Source: JAWXUD01 sp044432945
GTDB taxonomy: Bacteria > Cyanobacteriota > Vampirovibrionia > Gastranaerophilales > Gastranaerophilaceae
Assembly: GCA_044432945.1 (NCBI GenBank)
Contig: JAWXUD010000002.1
Coordinates: 1-64,000 of the forward strand
Direction of reading: 5' to 3'
DNA length: 64,000 bases
Shown one piece after another: positions 9,174-18,852 of the stretch (positions are counted from its first letter, which is position 1; every line of letters starts with the position of its first letter). The position numbers and the translations under genes were made by a program. The notes beneath the pieces are model-generated. The model was not told the DNA's origin and ran no database searches. It saw only the letters and a program-made list of their open reading frames with translations.

Positions 9174-10397
9174 TTATTTCACCAATTTCGCAAATTTTCT
9201 TTTACCTGCTTGCAATATTACTTCAGCTTCAATATCAAGCAAATAAGCCATATCGGCAATTTTTTCACCATCAATTTTGACACCGCCACCTTGGATTAAT
9301 CTCTTTGCTTCACCTTTACTTGGAACAAAATTTAGCTCCAATAAAACATCAAGGATATTTTTTGAATTCATGCCAGCAACTTCTTGAATGTCTTCAGGAA
9401 TTCCTTTGTTAGAAACAACGTTAACAAACGTATCTTGCCCTTTTTTAGCTCCATCAACTCCATGATACTCTTGAGTAATCATAAACGCCAACTTCATTTT
9501 TATATCACGAGGGTTAATCTCATTTGATTGAAGTTGCTCCTCTATTTTTTTAATCTCATCGTTAGATACATCGCTTAAAAGAGTATAATATTTCACAATT
9601 AACGTATCAGGAATGCTCATCAATTTACCAAACATATCCACCTCGTTATCAGTCAACGAAATACAATGCTCAGGATAAGTTTTTGACATCTTAACAACGC
9701 CATCAGTCCCCTCAATTAAAGGTAAAAGTATTACCATTTGTGGATATTTTTTGCCATAAGCACTTTGAATATCACGTCCTAACAAATTGTTAAACCTTTG
9801 ATCAGTACCACCCAACTCAATATCAGCATCGATAGCAACTGAATCGTAAGCCTGCATTAATGGATAGAAAAATTCATGAACAGAAATCGGTTTGCCTTCA
9901 GCGTATCTTTTTGCAAAATCCTCACGAGTCATCATCTGTGCAACTGTTATTTTAGACGCCAACGTCAACATATCTGTAAAACTTAATTTGTGTAACCAAT
10001 CAGCGTTATTTGTAACCTCTGCTTGACTAACGTCCAAAACTTTTGCCATCTGTTCAAAATAAGATTTAGCATTCTCATCAACCTGTTCTTTTGTCAACGA
10101 TGGACGTGTTTCAGACTTGCCAGAAGGATCGCCGACCATCGCAGTAGCCCCACCAACAATTAAAACTATTTGATGACCAAGTTTTTGAAACTCTTTTAAC
10201 TTTCTCATAACAACCGTATGCCCCAAATGCAAATCAGGACGAGTAGGGTCCATTCCAAGCTTTACACGAAGCGGTGTTTTTGTGTCAAATGAATGCTGAA
10301 GCTTCACAGCAAGCTCCTCTACGCCACCTGGTAACACTTCTGCACCACGTGAAAGATGTGCAGCTTGCTCTAAAAACTCTTTTCTTATATCAACCAT
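9174..10397 (-). CDS. tyrS: Tyrosyl-tRNA synthetase
   Basis: This 407-residue class I aminoacyl-tRNA synthetase charges tRNA-Tyr. It shows the HIGH-type motif HLGHTVV near residue 57, the TyrRS block GGATAMVGDPSGKSETR, and the KMSKS-type loop as VKMSKTYPEH. The C-terminal S4-like RNA-binding domain includes RLIQGGGVKIDG. Its length and signature fit the TyrZ-type branch. The SD is AAAGGAAA. It is the first gene of an operon with cysE and the dehydrogenase, divergent from acpS. Confidence 0.95.
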   Translation of the reverse strand: MVDIRKEFLEQAAHLSRGAEVLPGGVEELAVKLQHSFDTKTPLRVKLGMDPTRPDLHLGHTVVMRKLKEFQKLGHQIVLIVGGATAMVGDPSGKSETRPSLTKEQVDENAKSYFEQMAKVLDVSQAEVTNNADWLHKLSFTDMLTLASKITVAQMMTREDFAKRYAEGKPISVHEFFYPLMQAYDSVAIDADIELGGTDQRFNNLLGRDIQSAYGKKYPQMVILLPLIEGTDGVVKMSKTYPEHCISLTDNEVDMFGKLMSIPDTLIVKYYTLLSDVSNDEIKKIEEQLQSNEINPRDIKMKLAFMITQEYHGVDGAKKGQDTFVNVVSNKGIPEDIQEVAGMNSKNILDVLLELNFVPSKGEAKRLIQGGGVKIDGEKIADMAYLLDIEAEVILQAGKRKFAKLVK

Positions 10398-10459
10398 AAT
10401 TATTTCCTTTTTCTAAAATTTTTCTCTCACCATTATAGCAGAAAATAAAAAATAATTTG

Positions 10460-10488
10460 TTGAAATATTAAAGTTTTTTTGCGATAAT
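10460..10488 (+). promoter_or_regulatory. Promoter of acpS, leaderless arrangement
   Basis: TTGAAA (10460-10465), a 17-nt spacer and GATAAT (10483-10488) form a good sigma70-type promoter. The -10 box ends 6 nt before the acpS ATG at 10495 and there is no SD, so the transcript probably starts at or next to the start codon. Confidence 0.65.
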
Positions 10489-10494
10489 TATCAT

Positions 10495-10839
10495 ATGTTA
10501 AAAATCGGTGTAGACATTGAAGATATTAGTCGTTTTGTCGACAAATCAGATGAATTTTTGACTAGAATTTTCACTGATTTAGAAATCCAATATTGCAAAT
10601 CTCACAAAGAATACGCAAGCCGTTTTACTGCAAGATATTGTGCAAAAGAAGCCATAGTAAAAGCTCTTAGCGGATTTGGCATCAAAAACATTGCCTACAA
10701 AGACATAGAAGTTTTTCATGATGAAAACAAATGCCCTTGTGCAAGGATTTTAAAACCAATTGAAAAGGATTTGATAATAAATCTTAGCCTTTCACACGAA
10801 AAAGAAAAGGCAATCGCTTTTGTTACGATAGAAGCGTAA
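10495..10839 (+). CDS. acpS: Holo-[acyl-carrier-protein] synthase
   Basis: This 114-residue enzyme transfers 4'-phosphopantetheine from CoA to acyl carrier protein. The family signatures are IGVDIEDISRF at the N-terminus (metal-binding Asp), FTARYCAKEAIVKAL in the middle (Glu of the AKEA motif) and LSLSHEKEKAIAFV near the end. The length is normal for the family. No SD is present and the upstream promoter suggests leaderless expression. The 3' end overlaps the convergent pheA gene by 17 nt. Confidence 0.94.
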   Translation: MLKIGVDIEDISRFVDKSDEFLTRIFTDLEIQYCKSHKEYASRFTARYCAKEAIVKALSGFGIKNIAYKDIEVFHDENKCPCARILKPIEKDLIINLSLSHEKEKAIAFVTIEA

Positions 10840-11692
10840 GTGCGTTTTGCTTTTCATATGAACCTAAAAATCTGAAATTTGTTGTCATTTGTTTTACTTG
10901 ATTGATAGCATTCAACATCTTTGGGTTTGAAACATGTCCATCAAAATTCACAAAGAAAATATATTCACCAAACTGTTTTTTTGAAGGGCGAGATGATATA
11001 TATGAAAGATTTATTTCATTTTGCATGAAAATGTTTAAAACATTCAACAAAGCCCCTGGCTTATTTTCTGTAGTAAAAGACAACGATGTCTTGTCATTAT
11101 CAGTCTTAGATGTTTCAACATCACCAACTAAAACAAAACGGGTTTGGTTTGTTTTATCATCGTTGATATTTGATTTTAAGATGTTCAAATTATAAATTTC
11201 TGCTGTTTTTTCACTACCGATAGCGGCGTAAGTCAGGTTATAATTTTGCAAACTTCTCGCAGCTTCAGAGGTACTTGCTGCCTCAATAATATTAACATTA
11301 AACGGCATTTCCTCATGGATATATTTTTGGCACTGTCCTAACGCCTGCGGGTGAGAAATTATGCCTGTGATGCTATAAATCTCTGTTGTTCTTGCAAGCA
11401 AACAGTGATTTATGGGCATATAATGCTCTGATAGAATACGAATATTTTCATTTCTTGTCGTAATCAAATTATCTAGCGATTCTCTAACAGTTCCTTCTAT
11501 CGAATTTTCAACAGGCAAAACAGCTAACGTGTTAGGGTTGTTATCAACATATTCTATGACCTGCGTGATTGTGTTCATCGGCATTGGATAAGGGTTTATG
11601 GCATGTATTTCACAAAATATATCTTTTGCCATCTCGCTAAAAGACGCCTGCGGTCCTAAATAAGCAATCGTTTCAATATGCTCTAAATTCAT
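10823..11692 (-). CDS. pheA: Prephenate dehydratase
   Basis: This 289-residue enzyme converts prephenate to phenylpyruvate in phenylalanine synthesis. The N-terminal periplasmic-binding-like dehydratase fold begins AYLGPQASFSEMA, includes LPVENSIEGTV, and carries the catalytic TRF motif in NQTRFVLVG. The C-terminal ACT domain contains KPGALLNVL. The usual Phe-sensing ESRP motif reads SSRPSKK here, a possible change in feedback control. There is no chorismate mutase domain. The SD is GAGGGC, and the gene is divergent from the phosphohexomutase gene. Confidence 0.93.
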   Translation of the reverse strand: MNLEHIETIAYLGPQASFSEMAKDIFCEIHAINPYPMPMNTITQVIEYVDNNPNTLAVLPVENSIEGTVRESLDNLITTRNENIRILSEHYMPINHCLLARTTEIYSITGIISHPQALGQCQKYIHEEMPFNVNIIEAASTSEAARSLQNYNLTYAAIGSEKTAEIYNLNILKSNINDDKTNQTRFVLVGDVETSKTDNDKTSLSFTTENKPGALLNVLNIFMQNEINLSYISSRPSKKQFGEYIFFVNFDGHVSNPKMLNAINQVKQMTTNFRFLGSYEKQNALTLLS

Positions 11693-11757
11693 AATTTGCC
11701 CTCACTTCATATTTTAATTATAATTATACAAGAAAAGATTATGAGAGGGCAAATGTA

Positions 11758-13134
11758 ATGACAAATATTAAATTCGGTACTGATGGCTGGAGAGCTATTG
11801 TTGGAAAAGATTTTAATAAAGAAAATGTTGAAATCGTTACAAATGCCATCGGAGCTTATGTTTTAGACAACTTCTCTCTTGATAAAAAAATCATTATCGG
11901 TTATGACCCTAGAAATATGGCGTTAGAATTCGCTGAATTTTGTGCTGGTTTATTAAGCGAAATCGGATTTGAAGTTTTGCTCAGTGATAAAGTCTTACCA
12001 ACACCTGTTTTGGCTTACAACGCAAAACTGCTAAACGCTTGTGCGGTGATGTTTACAGCCTCACACAACCCGCCTGAATATCTTGGGATAAAATTTATAC
12101 CTGATTATGCAGGTCCTGCAACTAGCGAAATCACTAACGAAATTGTTGCCAATTTTGAACGATTGATTAATCCGTCTTCAAAAAAAGGAGAGGTCGTAAG
12201 ATATGATTTTTCACAAGAATATTTTAAGCACATTAAAACAATAATCGATTTTGAAAAAATTCAACAACTAGATAAAAATATTATCTTTGATGGACTATAT
12301 TCTGCAAGCATTGGTTATTTTGATAAAATTTTAGATGGTTATGAGATTAAATTTGATGCTTTAAGAATGTTTTATGACAAGAATTTTGGTGGTGGTATGC
12401 CCGAGCCAAAGCCCGAATTTCTTAAACCATTGATTGAAAAAGTTAAAAATTCCAACGATGCGATAGGTTTTGCAAACGATGGTGACGCTGATAGGTTTGG
12501 GATAATTAACGAACTTGGTGAATACGTTTCTGCCAACGAAATTATCGCAATACTTTTAATCCATTTGAAAAAAAATAAAAACCTTAATGGCACATTAATA
12601 AAAACAGTAGGGGCAAGTTTGTTGTTAAACAAAGTTGCTGAAAAATTAGATGTAGAGGTTGTTGAAACTGCAGTTGGGTTCAAACATGTTGGCGAAGCGA
12701 TGCGTAAATTCAACCCGATTATTGGCGGAGAAGAATCGGGTGGGTTAAGTATTCAAGGGCATATCCCTGAAAAAGACGGAGTTTTGGCGAATTTATTAGT
12801 TCTTGAAGCTATGGCTTATGAGAAAAAATCGTTAGTTCAATTACAAAAAGAGCTTTTTGACTTTGTTGATTGCAAGTTTTATAACGATAGAATTGACATA
12901 CATCTTGATGATTTTGATGAGATAAAAAAGATTTTAAGTGAATTTGAAAACAAAAAAACTATTGCTGGAATTAAGGTAAAATCAATTGACAAAAAAGATG
13001 GGATAAAATTGTATCTCGATGACAATTCAAGCTGGATTTTAGTTCGTGCAAGCGGAACTGAACCGTTATTGAGAATATATTTTGAAAGCGATGACACAAA
13101 TAAGATGGATAAATTCAAAAACGAATTGAAATAA
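11758..13134 (+). CDS. Phosphoglucomutase/phosphomannomutase family protein
   Basis: This 458-residue alpha-D-phosphohexomutase interconverts hexose 1- and 6-phosphates. All four family motifs are present: FGTDGWRAIVG at the start, the phosphoserine loop TASHNPPEYLG, the Mg-binding loop DGDADRFG, the sugar-binding GGEESGGLS, and the phosphate-binding RASGTEPLLR near the end. Which sugar (glucose, mannose or glucosamine) cannot be decided from this sequence alone. The SD is GAGGGC. It is monocistronic, or the first gene before the signalling cluster, which has its own promoter at 13155. Confidence 0.9.
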   Translation: MTNIKFGTDGWRAIVGKDFNKENVEIVTNAIGAYVLDNFSLDKKIIIGYDPRNMALEFAEFCAGLLSEIGFEVLLSDKVLPTPVLAYNAKLLNACAVMFTASHNPPEYLGIKFIPDYAGPATSEITNEIVANFERLINPSSKKGEVVRYDFSQEYFKHIKTIIDFEKIQQLDKNIIFDGLYSASIGYFDKILDGYEIKFDALRMFYDKNFGGGMPEPKPEFLKPLIEKVKNSNDAIGFANDGDADRFGIINELGEYVSANEIIAILLIHLKKNKNLNGTLIKTVGASLLLNKVAEKLDVEVVETAVGFKHVGEAMRKFNPIIGGEESGGLSIQGHIPEKDGVLANLLVLEAMAYEKKSLVQLQKELFDFVDCKFYNDRIDIHLDDFDEIKKILSEFENKKTIAGIKVKSIDKKDGIKLYLDDNSSWILVRASGTEPLLRIYFESDDTNKMDKFKNELK

Positions 13135-13154
13135 GCATCTACTCTATTTGGTGT

Positions 13155-13183
13155 TTGATAAATAACAAAAAATATTGTATAAT
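13155..13183 (+). promoter_or_regulatory. Promoter of the signalling operon
   Basis: TTGATA (13155-13160), a 17-nt spacer and TATAAT (13178-13183) lie about 37 nt upstream of the ATG at 13220. This is a near-consensus sigma70-type promoter. Confidence 0.7.
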
Positions 13184-13219
13184 AATATTAACTTTCAGTA
13201 GATATAAGGTTGTGGAATT

Positions 13220-14950
13220 ATGAATGATTTAGAAAATAAAGAAAATTGTATTGAGATTAGTTTTAATTCAATTCTTGAAGCAAAAAATAAATTTGTTGCT
13301 GGCGATTATGAATATTGTGAAAATATAATTAAATCAGCACTTGAGAATTTTAAACAACATCATTGTGAAGAAAATATATCGATTTGCTATAGTTTTATTG
13401 CATTAATCGATTATTTTAAAGACAAAAATAATTATAAAAAATCTTTGACATTACTCAATGACGCACTACATTTGGCAAGAATTTGCAAAAGCAATTTATC
13501 TTTAGCATTTTATGAATACACCTTAGGTGTCATTAATTTTGCTGAAAATAACAATGTTGTCGCATTATTACACTTTGAAAACGCAAGAAATTTTATCGGC
13601 CCTAACAATGATAAACTAATGCTTTTATCACAAATTTTGGCTCAGATTAAACAAATTAAAAATTCACAACAGTTTGATAACACAATTGGTGGCGACCCAT
13701 TGGTATCTCTAGTAAAAATTGGACGTTCTATCACGGCTCAAACCGACATTGATGTGTTATTAAAAGTTATTGCAGAAGAAACAAAAACTGCAATTCAGGC
13801 TGACAGATGTACAGTATTTTTATTTGATAAAGAAAAAAATGAAATCTGGTCAAAAGTTGCTTTGGGAATGAACGATCAAGAAATAAGGTTTCCAGCTGAT
13901 AAAGGTTTGGCGGGTTATGTAATAAAAACTGGTGAAGCCCTAAACATCGAGGACGCCTATAACGATGACAGATTTAATCCTGAAGTTGACCTAAACACTG
14001 GTTATCACACAAAAACAATTCTGTGCTTACCTATAAAAAATAACAACCAAGAAATTATCGGTGCGTTTCAGGTTCTGAACAAATTCAGAGGTGTTTTCAG
14101 CAAAAATGACGAAGATTTGTTAGTCGCAATCGGCGGGAGTGCAAGCATAGCGATTGAGAACGCACAACTTTTCGAACAACAAAAAGAATTATACAAAGAA
14201 CAAAAAGAACTATTTGAAAGCTTTATCGATACTTTAGCAACCTCTATCGATGCACGTGACAAAATCACAGCAGGTCATTCGGCACGTGTAAGAATGTATT
14301 CTGTCTTAATCGCAGAAGAATTGGGTTGCGATGAAAAATTTATTGAAATTGTTTCAAAAGCGGCAACTTTACACGATATCGGAAAAATTGGGATTAGAGA
14401 TTCCGTACTCCAAAAAGAAGGAAAGTTGACCGATGAAGAATATAAACATATACAAGAACATGTACAAATCACACATAATATTTTGGAAAAAATTCACATG
14501 TCAGATGATTTTAAAATAATTACTGAAATCGCTTGTTCTCATCACGAAAAATTTGATGGTAAAGGATATTACAGAAACCTTAAAGGTGAACAAATTAGTT
14601 ATGGTGGAAGGATTTTAGCCGTGTCTGATGTGTTTGATGCCATTACCTCTCGCCGTCATTATCGTGACAAAATGCCCATTATGAACGTTATTAATATTTT
14701 AATAAAAGATTCTGGCACTCATTTTGACAAAAATATTGTTGATACTTTCCTAAATATCTCTGTAGATAAAATTATTAAAGTGTTTTTGACTGAAAATAAC
14801 AATTTGTTTGAAGAAAATGATAAAGAATTACTTAGCAAATACAATTTGTTAGATGTATTTAATTATCTAAGCAATGAAAACGCATCTGAAGAGCAAAAAA
14901 ATATTGTTTCGTTGTTTAATTTATATTACTCGGGTAAAACTTCTGAATAA
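13220..14950 (+). CDS. TPR-GAF-HD-GYP-like signalling protein
   Basis: This 576-residue cytoplasmic protein has an N-terminal helical TPR-like region (about 10-145), a GAF sensor domain (about 172-318, with DRCTVFLFD and LCLPI), a short Glu/Gln/Lys coiled coil (about 318-335) and an HD-GYP domain (about 340-500). The HD motif HDIGKIGI is intact (His385-Asp386). The GYP signature reads HHEKFDGKGYY, with Pro replaced by Tyr at about 451. HD-GYP enzymes hydrolyse cyclic di-GMP; whether this variant is active is open. It is the first gene of an apparent operon with a secreted TPR protein and a response regulator. Confidence 0.85.
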   Translation: MNDLENKENCIEISFNSILEAKNKFVAGDYEYCENIIKSALENFKQHHCEENISICYSFIALIDYFKDKNNYKKSLTLLNDALHLARICKSNLSLAFYEYTLGVINFAENNNVVALLHFENARNFIGPNNDKLMLLSQILAQIKQIKNSQQFDNTIGGDPLVSLVKIGRSITAQTDIDVLLKVIAEETKTAIQADRCTVFLFDKEKNEIWSKVALGMNDQEIRFPADKGLAGYVIKTGEALNIEDAYNDDRFNPEVDLNTGYHTKTILCLPIKNNNQEIIGAFQVLNKFRGVFSKNDEDLLVAIGGSASIAIENAQLFEQQKELYKEQKELFESFIDTLATSIDARDKITAGHSARVRMYSVLIAEELGCDEKFIEIVSKAATLHDIGKIGIRDSVLQKEGKLTDEEYKHIQEHVQITHNILEKIHMSDDFKIITEIACSHHEKFDGKGYYRNLKGEQISYGGRILAVSDVFDAITSRRHYRDKMPIMNVINILIKDSGTHFDKNIVDTFLNISVDKIIKVFLTENNNLFEENDKELLSKYNLLDVFNYLSNENASEEQKNIVSLFNLYYSGKTSE

Positions 14951-14960
14951 GGTTTAATTA

Positions 14961-16496
14961 ATGAAAAGAATTTTTAATAGATTATTAATATTATTTCTTC
15001 TAACCAATGCCCCACAAGCATTGGCAGAGGGTTCTTTTAACAATATTAATTTCGCAAACCCTTTTCATACCAACCAAATCAAAAACGTTTCTTATACATC
15101 AAATAAAGCAACGCTCACACACAACGATATTAGCAACCAATATCTAATCGCTTTTGACAGGTTTATGCAAAGCAATGTTAAATCTTCATATGACAACTTT
15201 GAATTTTTAATCGAAACAATGACACCTAGCGATTATGGATATTTACAAATTTTTATCAGACTTTCAGATATTGGATTTTTTAATCTGGCAGATAGAGCTG
15301 CAACAAAAATTAACGATAAATCAATCTCCGCAAATATTATAGAAGACGCTAAAATATATTATTTTCCAACACAAAAACTTAGACGTGAAGACGAACTTTA
15401 TTTAGGCGAAATTTATTCTAACATGATTTATAACAACCAAAGCGTTGAAGCGACTAACGAATTAGTAAAAAATATTATTCTTCTGCAAAATAGTGATTAT
15501 GCAAACTTTATCGCAGCACTCGGATATATGAAATCAAACGACTTAGATAATGCTACAAAATACATCGATAACGCTATTGCCATAAACCCACAAAATCTAA
15601 ATTACAAAAAACTTCAAGCAGAAATTTTAGCTCAAAATAATCAAACAAAAGATGCTCTCAAAATTGTTGAATACATAAAAAATCAACCGATGTATTCTAA
15701 AGAATTTAGCGATTATGGCAACTCGATTGAGCAATTGATATTATACAAAACTGAAAAAAATAATTCTTTGAAAATGTATCACCTCGGATACTATTATTAT
15801 TATGAAAAAGAATTAAACAAATCTATTAGAATTTTACAAAGTGCGATTAGTAACAAAAATAATATTAATAAAAATGTTTATCCGATTTTAGCAAAAGCAT
15901 ATTTTGATAACGAAGATTTTGAAAAAGCACAAGATATCGCATCAAAAGCTTTGAAATTAGATAACGATAACTCAACAACACTAATGGTTTTAGGTGATTT
16001 GTGTTATAAAAACGAAGATTTTGAATCCGCTCTAAAATATTATCAAAAAGCTAGTTCGAAAGATAAACACCACTCATTACCACTTATAAAAACAGCGATG
16101 ACATATGAAAAATTAAACGAAATCGAAAAAGCTTATCAGTTTTATGACAAAATTCTAAAATCATATTCTGATGCCTACATCGCATACTATAAAATAGCAC
16201 TAAAAGACCAATCAAAAGAAGTTTCTTATCTGAAAAAAGCTATTGCCATAAACCTTCAGTTTAATGACGCTTGGTTAGAGCTTGGGCGAGTGGCGTTTGA
16301 ACAAGGAAGGTATAACGAGGCACATAAATATTTGAGTGTCGCAAAATATATTGACGAAAACGATTTTAAATATTATTATTATCAAGGATTGCTATACAAA
16401 AAACAAGGTATGCAAGCCGATGCAACTCAAAGCTTCAAAAGAAGTTTGATTTTAAACCCCGATTATGAACCAACAAAAAAGGAATTAAAGATATGA
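14961..16496 (+). CDS. Secreted TPR-repeat protein
   Basis: This 511-residue protein has a signal peptide (MKRIFNRLLILFLL...ALA, about 1-22), so it is probably periplasmic or outer-membrane. From about residue 180 it is made of tetratricopeptide repeats; clear units contain YPILAKAYFDNEDFEKAQ, GDLCYKNEDFESALKYYQKA and LGRVAFEQGRYNEAHKYL. The N-terminal third is not recognised. The SD is AAGGT, 10 nt after the upstream gene, and the stop overlaps the response-regulator ATG (ATGA). It is likely a protein-protein scaffold. The link to the signalling genes is by operon only. Confidence 0.82.
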   Translation: MKRIFNRLLILFLLTNAPQALAEGSFNNINFANPFHTNQIKNVSYTSNKATLTHNDISNQYLIAFDRFMQSNVKSSYDNFEFLIETMTPSDYGYLQIFIRLSDIGFFNLADRAATKINDKSISANIIEDAKIYYFPTQKLRREDELYLGEIYSNMIYNNQSVEATNELVKNIILLQNSDYANFIAALGYMKSNDLDNATKYIDNAIAINPQNLNYKKLQAEILAQNNQTKDALKIVEYIKNQPMYSKEFSDYGNSIEQLILYKTEKNNSLKMYHLGYYYYYEKELNKSIRILQSAISNKNNINKNVYPILAKAYFDNEDFEKAQDIASKALKLDNDNSTTLMVLGDLCYKNEDFESALKYYQKASSKDKHHSLPLIKTAMTYEKLNEIEKAYQFYDKILKSYSDAYIAYYKIALKDQSKEVSYLKKAIAINLQFNDAWLELGRVAFEQGRYNEAHKYLSVAKYIDENDFKYYYYQGLLYKKQGMQADATQSFKRSLILNPDYEPTKKELKI

Positions 16497-17140
16497 AATT
16501 GAATTTATTAATAGTGGAAGATCACGAATTAACACGATTTGGGTTAAAAACAACTTTTGAAGGAGTTGAGTATGTCGAGAATATTTTTGAAGCAGAATCA
16601 GCAGAAACAGCACTTGACATAACAAAAAAGAACAGTGTTGATGTTGTTATAATGGACTTAGGGTTGCCTAATATGAACGGGATTGAGGCAACAAAATATA
16701 TCAAAACCTTAAACAAAGATATCAAAATAATCATACTAACTTCGCACAACGATGAGAACGAAGTTTTAAACACACTAAGAGCGGGTGCGAACGCTTATTG
16801 TTCAAAAGAGATTAACCCTCAACGACTTATACAAGTGGTGCAGTCAGTAGCTGATGGTGCAGCTTGGTTTGACCCTAGTGTTTCACAAATAGTTTTAAAC
16901 GCAACTGCAAACTCTATTGATACAGTTGATGTTAAAAATGCAAAGAATTATGATTTGACTGCACGTGAAAGCCAAATTTTAAAACTTATGACAGAAGGTT
17001 ATAGCAACATGGAGATAGCACAAATATTAGTTATTAGCGTCAATACAACAAAAGCACATGTCGCTAATATATTGCAAAAATTGGAAGTTGATGATAGACT
17101 TCAAGCAGCGATTAAAGCCCTAAAAAATAAAATAGTATAA
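16493..17140 (+). CDS. LuxR/NarL-type response regulator
   Basis: This 215-residue two-component regulator has a receiver domain (about 1-120) with acidic pocket Glu9-Asp10, phosphoacceptor Asp55 in VIMDLGLPNMNG, the TSH switch region and a later conserved Lys. A C-terminal LuxR-type helix-turn-helix (about 150-212) contains LTARESQILKLM, GYSNMEIAQIL and VNTTKAHVANIL. It would bind DNA when phosphorylated. No histidine kinase lies in the window, so its partner is elsewhere. It overlaps the secreted TPR gene by 4 nt, so the two are coupled. Confidence 0.92.
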   Translation: MKLNLLIVEDHELTRFGLKTTFEGVEYVENIFEAESAETALDITKKNSVDVVIMDLGLPNMNGIEATKYIKTLNKDIKIIILTSHNDENEVLNTLRAGANAYCSKEINPQRLIQVVQSVADGAAWFDPSVSQIVLNATANSIDTVDVKNAKNYDLTARESQILKLMTEGYSNMEIAQILVISVNTTKAHVANILQKLEVDDRLQAAIKALKNKIV

Positions 17141-17173
17141 AAAGAAAAATTACATAGAAGGAGAAACATATCA

Positions 17174-17704
17174 ATGATTGATTATACCAAGGAAGAACTA
17201 GTAGAATTATTGAGAAAACAAGATGAAAAATTCAATGCGTGGAAATTAGAACAAGAAGAAGTTGACTTATCAGAAGTTGATTTTAGTGGTATGACACTTA
17301 ATGAAATAGACTTTTCTAACGTTGATTTAAACTCTAGCTCTTTTGCAGATTGTAATTTATCATTAATAAACTTCACTGGTGCAGATTTAACATCAGTAGA
17401 CTTTACACGAAGCCGAGCTTTAGAGTGTGATTTTACAGAAGCACTTTTAACAGGCTCTGATTGTAGTTATGCCGAGATGACTTATTGTAATTTTAGTGAA
17501 TCAGATTTAGCTGGTTGTGTTTTTTCAGAAACCAACTTGAGCAATTCAGATTTTTCATCAAGCGAGAATTTGGCTGCCTGTCGTTACGATGATGGCACAA
17601 CTTGGCCAGACGATGAATTGTTGCCAGAAGATTTTGATTCAACATTACATAACGATTTGTCCTCATTAGAAGATGAAGACGATGCAGTCGCAAGCGATTA
17701 TTAA
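17174..17704 (+). CDS. Pentapeptide-repeat protein
   Basis: This 176-residue protein contains about 18 tandem A(D/N)Lxx-type pentapeptides between residues 32 and 138 (for example EIDFSNVDLNSSSF and INFTGADLTSVDF), predicting a right-handed quadrilateral beta-helix. The tail is very acidic (SSLEDEDDAVASDY). There is no signal peptide, so it is cytoplasmic. The SD is AAGGAG and it starts 33 nt after the response regulator gene, probably in the same transcript. Some family members mimic DNA and protect gyrase, but most have no known role and none is assigned here. Confidence 0.85.
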   Translation: MIDYTKEELVELLRKQDEKFNAWKLEQEEVDLSEVDFSGMTLNEIDFSNVDLNSSSFADCNLSLINFTGADLTSVDFTRSRALECDFTEALLTGSDCSYAEMTYCNFSESDLAGCVFSETNLSNSDFSSSENLAACRYDDGTTWPDDELLPEDFDSTLHNDLSSLEDEDDAVASDY

Positions 17705-17748
17705 TCTTTTAAGTTTTAAACTGACATTATTATTCATTTAAAATTAAA

Positions 17749-18852
17749 TTAATGTTTTAATACTTGAGTTTTTTCTTCAATTTCAAGAATGATTGTTTTT
17801 GCCAATTTTTCATTCATTGCTATATTTTTTGCCACAGCCAAAATATCATCTTTACTTGGATTTTTACCTTCACCATTTATAGTTGTTGCATGTTCTCCAT
17901 TTATTGATGAACTATAAGTTAAATCATAAGCTGGTGACAATTTCCAACCCTGTTTTTCTTCATAAAGAAACGAAAAGTTTTTTGAATGATCATCACGATT
18001 ATGTGAAAACACATTAAAACACATTAACCTAAACATTTGCTCAATCTGTGAATAATCCTTTGTAAGCTCTAAAGTTAATTTCATCAAAAGATTGTAGTCT
18101 AAATTCGGCAATCTATGTGTTGTTTCTAAAAGCCCACTAACTGACACCATATGTTTCTTTTTATCGCCCTGTCTGTCAAATCGTTTCACTCCAAAATATC
18201 CTGAATAAATTTTCGACTCGAACAAATTTGTTTCTGGCATTATTATCCCACACTCCTTTGCACAAATAGAATAATCATATTCTAATTGCCCTATGTTCTC
18301 CAAATCAAAAGATGAAGGGAATTTTATAATCCAATCTTCATCATTAAATTTTGTATGAATTTTTGGTCTTGCTCCACCAGAAGAACCACCTTGAGCAAAT
18401 AATTCATCTAAATTTTGAGAATAATCTGTTTTTAAAATATTTTCACATTCTTTTGATAATTCATCTAAACTCAAATCATTTAATGTAATATCAAATTTAT
18501 ATTCAGAAAAATAAGTTAAAGCACCCATTGTAGAATTATCAACCAAAGCTAATCGGTTTAAATTATTAATTGCCTGTGGTTCAATTTTATTTTTTAAAAG
18601 AAACCTATCTACAAGCAATCGCCCCCAACCATCAGGCAAACTGTCATTGAAAACACCAAAAAGCCCATCAAGAGGCTCAAATTTAGGAATAAAAACCTTT
18701 TTTTCTAATGGCAAACTAAATGGCGAAATTGAAAATCCACTAACCAGCCATTGTTCGTCATACTGGAAAGCAACTAAATTATCAGATGTAATAGCAAGCG
18801 TTCCTACATTTTTACCATTATATAAAACTTTTAAAGATTTATAATTATTCAT
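17749..18852 (-). CDS. hipA: HipA-family serine/threonine kinase toxin
   Basis: This 367-residue HipA-like kinase has an N-terminal HipA domain with DGLFGVFNDSLPDGWG, a Gly/Ser loop FAQGGSSGGARPK (ATP-binding and autophosphorylation region), WIIKFP, and the catalytic loop HNRDDHSKNFSF followed by SPAYDLT (metal binding). HipA toxins phosphorylate an aminoacyl-tRNA synthetase or related target and induce dormancy; this target is unknown. It is shorter than E. coli HipA (about 440). It overlaps the antitoxin gene by 8 nt in the usual antitoxin-first order. Confidence 0.88.
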   Translation of the reverse strand: MNNYKSLKVLYNGKNVGTLAITSDNLVAFQYDEQWLVSGFSISPFSLPLEKKVFIPKFEPLDGLFGVFNDSLPDGWGRLLVDRFLLKNKIEPQAINNLNRLALVDNSTMGALTYFSEYKFDITLNDLSLDELSKECENILKTDYSQNLDELFAQGGSSGGARPKIHTKFNDEDWIIKFPSSFDLENIGQLEYDYSICAKECGIIMPETNLFESKIYSGYFGVKRFDRQGDKKKHMVSVSGLLETTHRLPNLDYNLLMKLTLELTKDYSQIEQMFRLMCFNVFSHNRDDHSKNFSFLYEEKQGWKLSPAYDLTYSSSINGEHATTINGEGKNPSKDDILAVAKNIAMNEKLAKTIILEIEEKTQVLKH

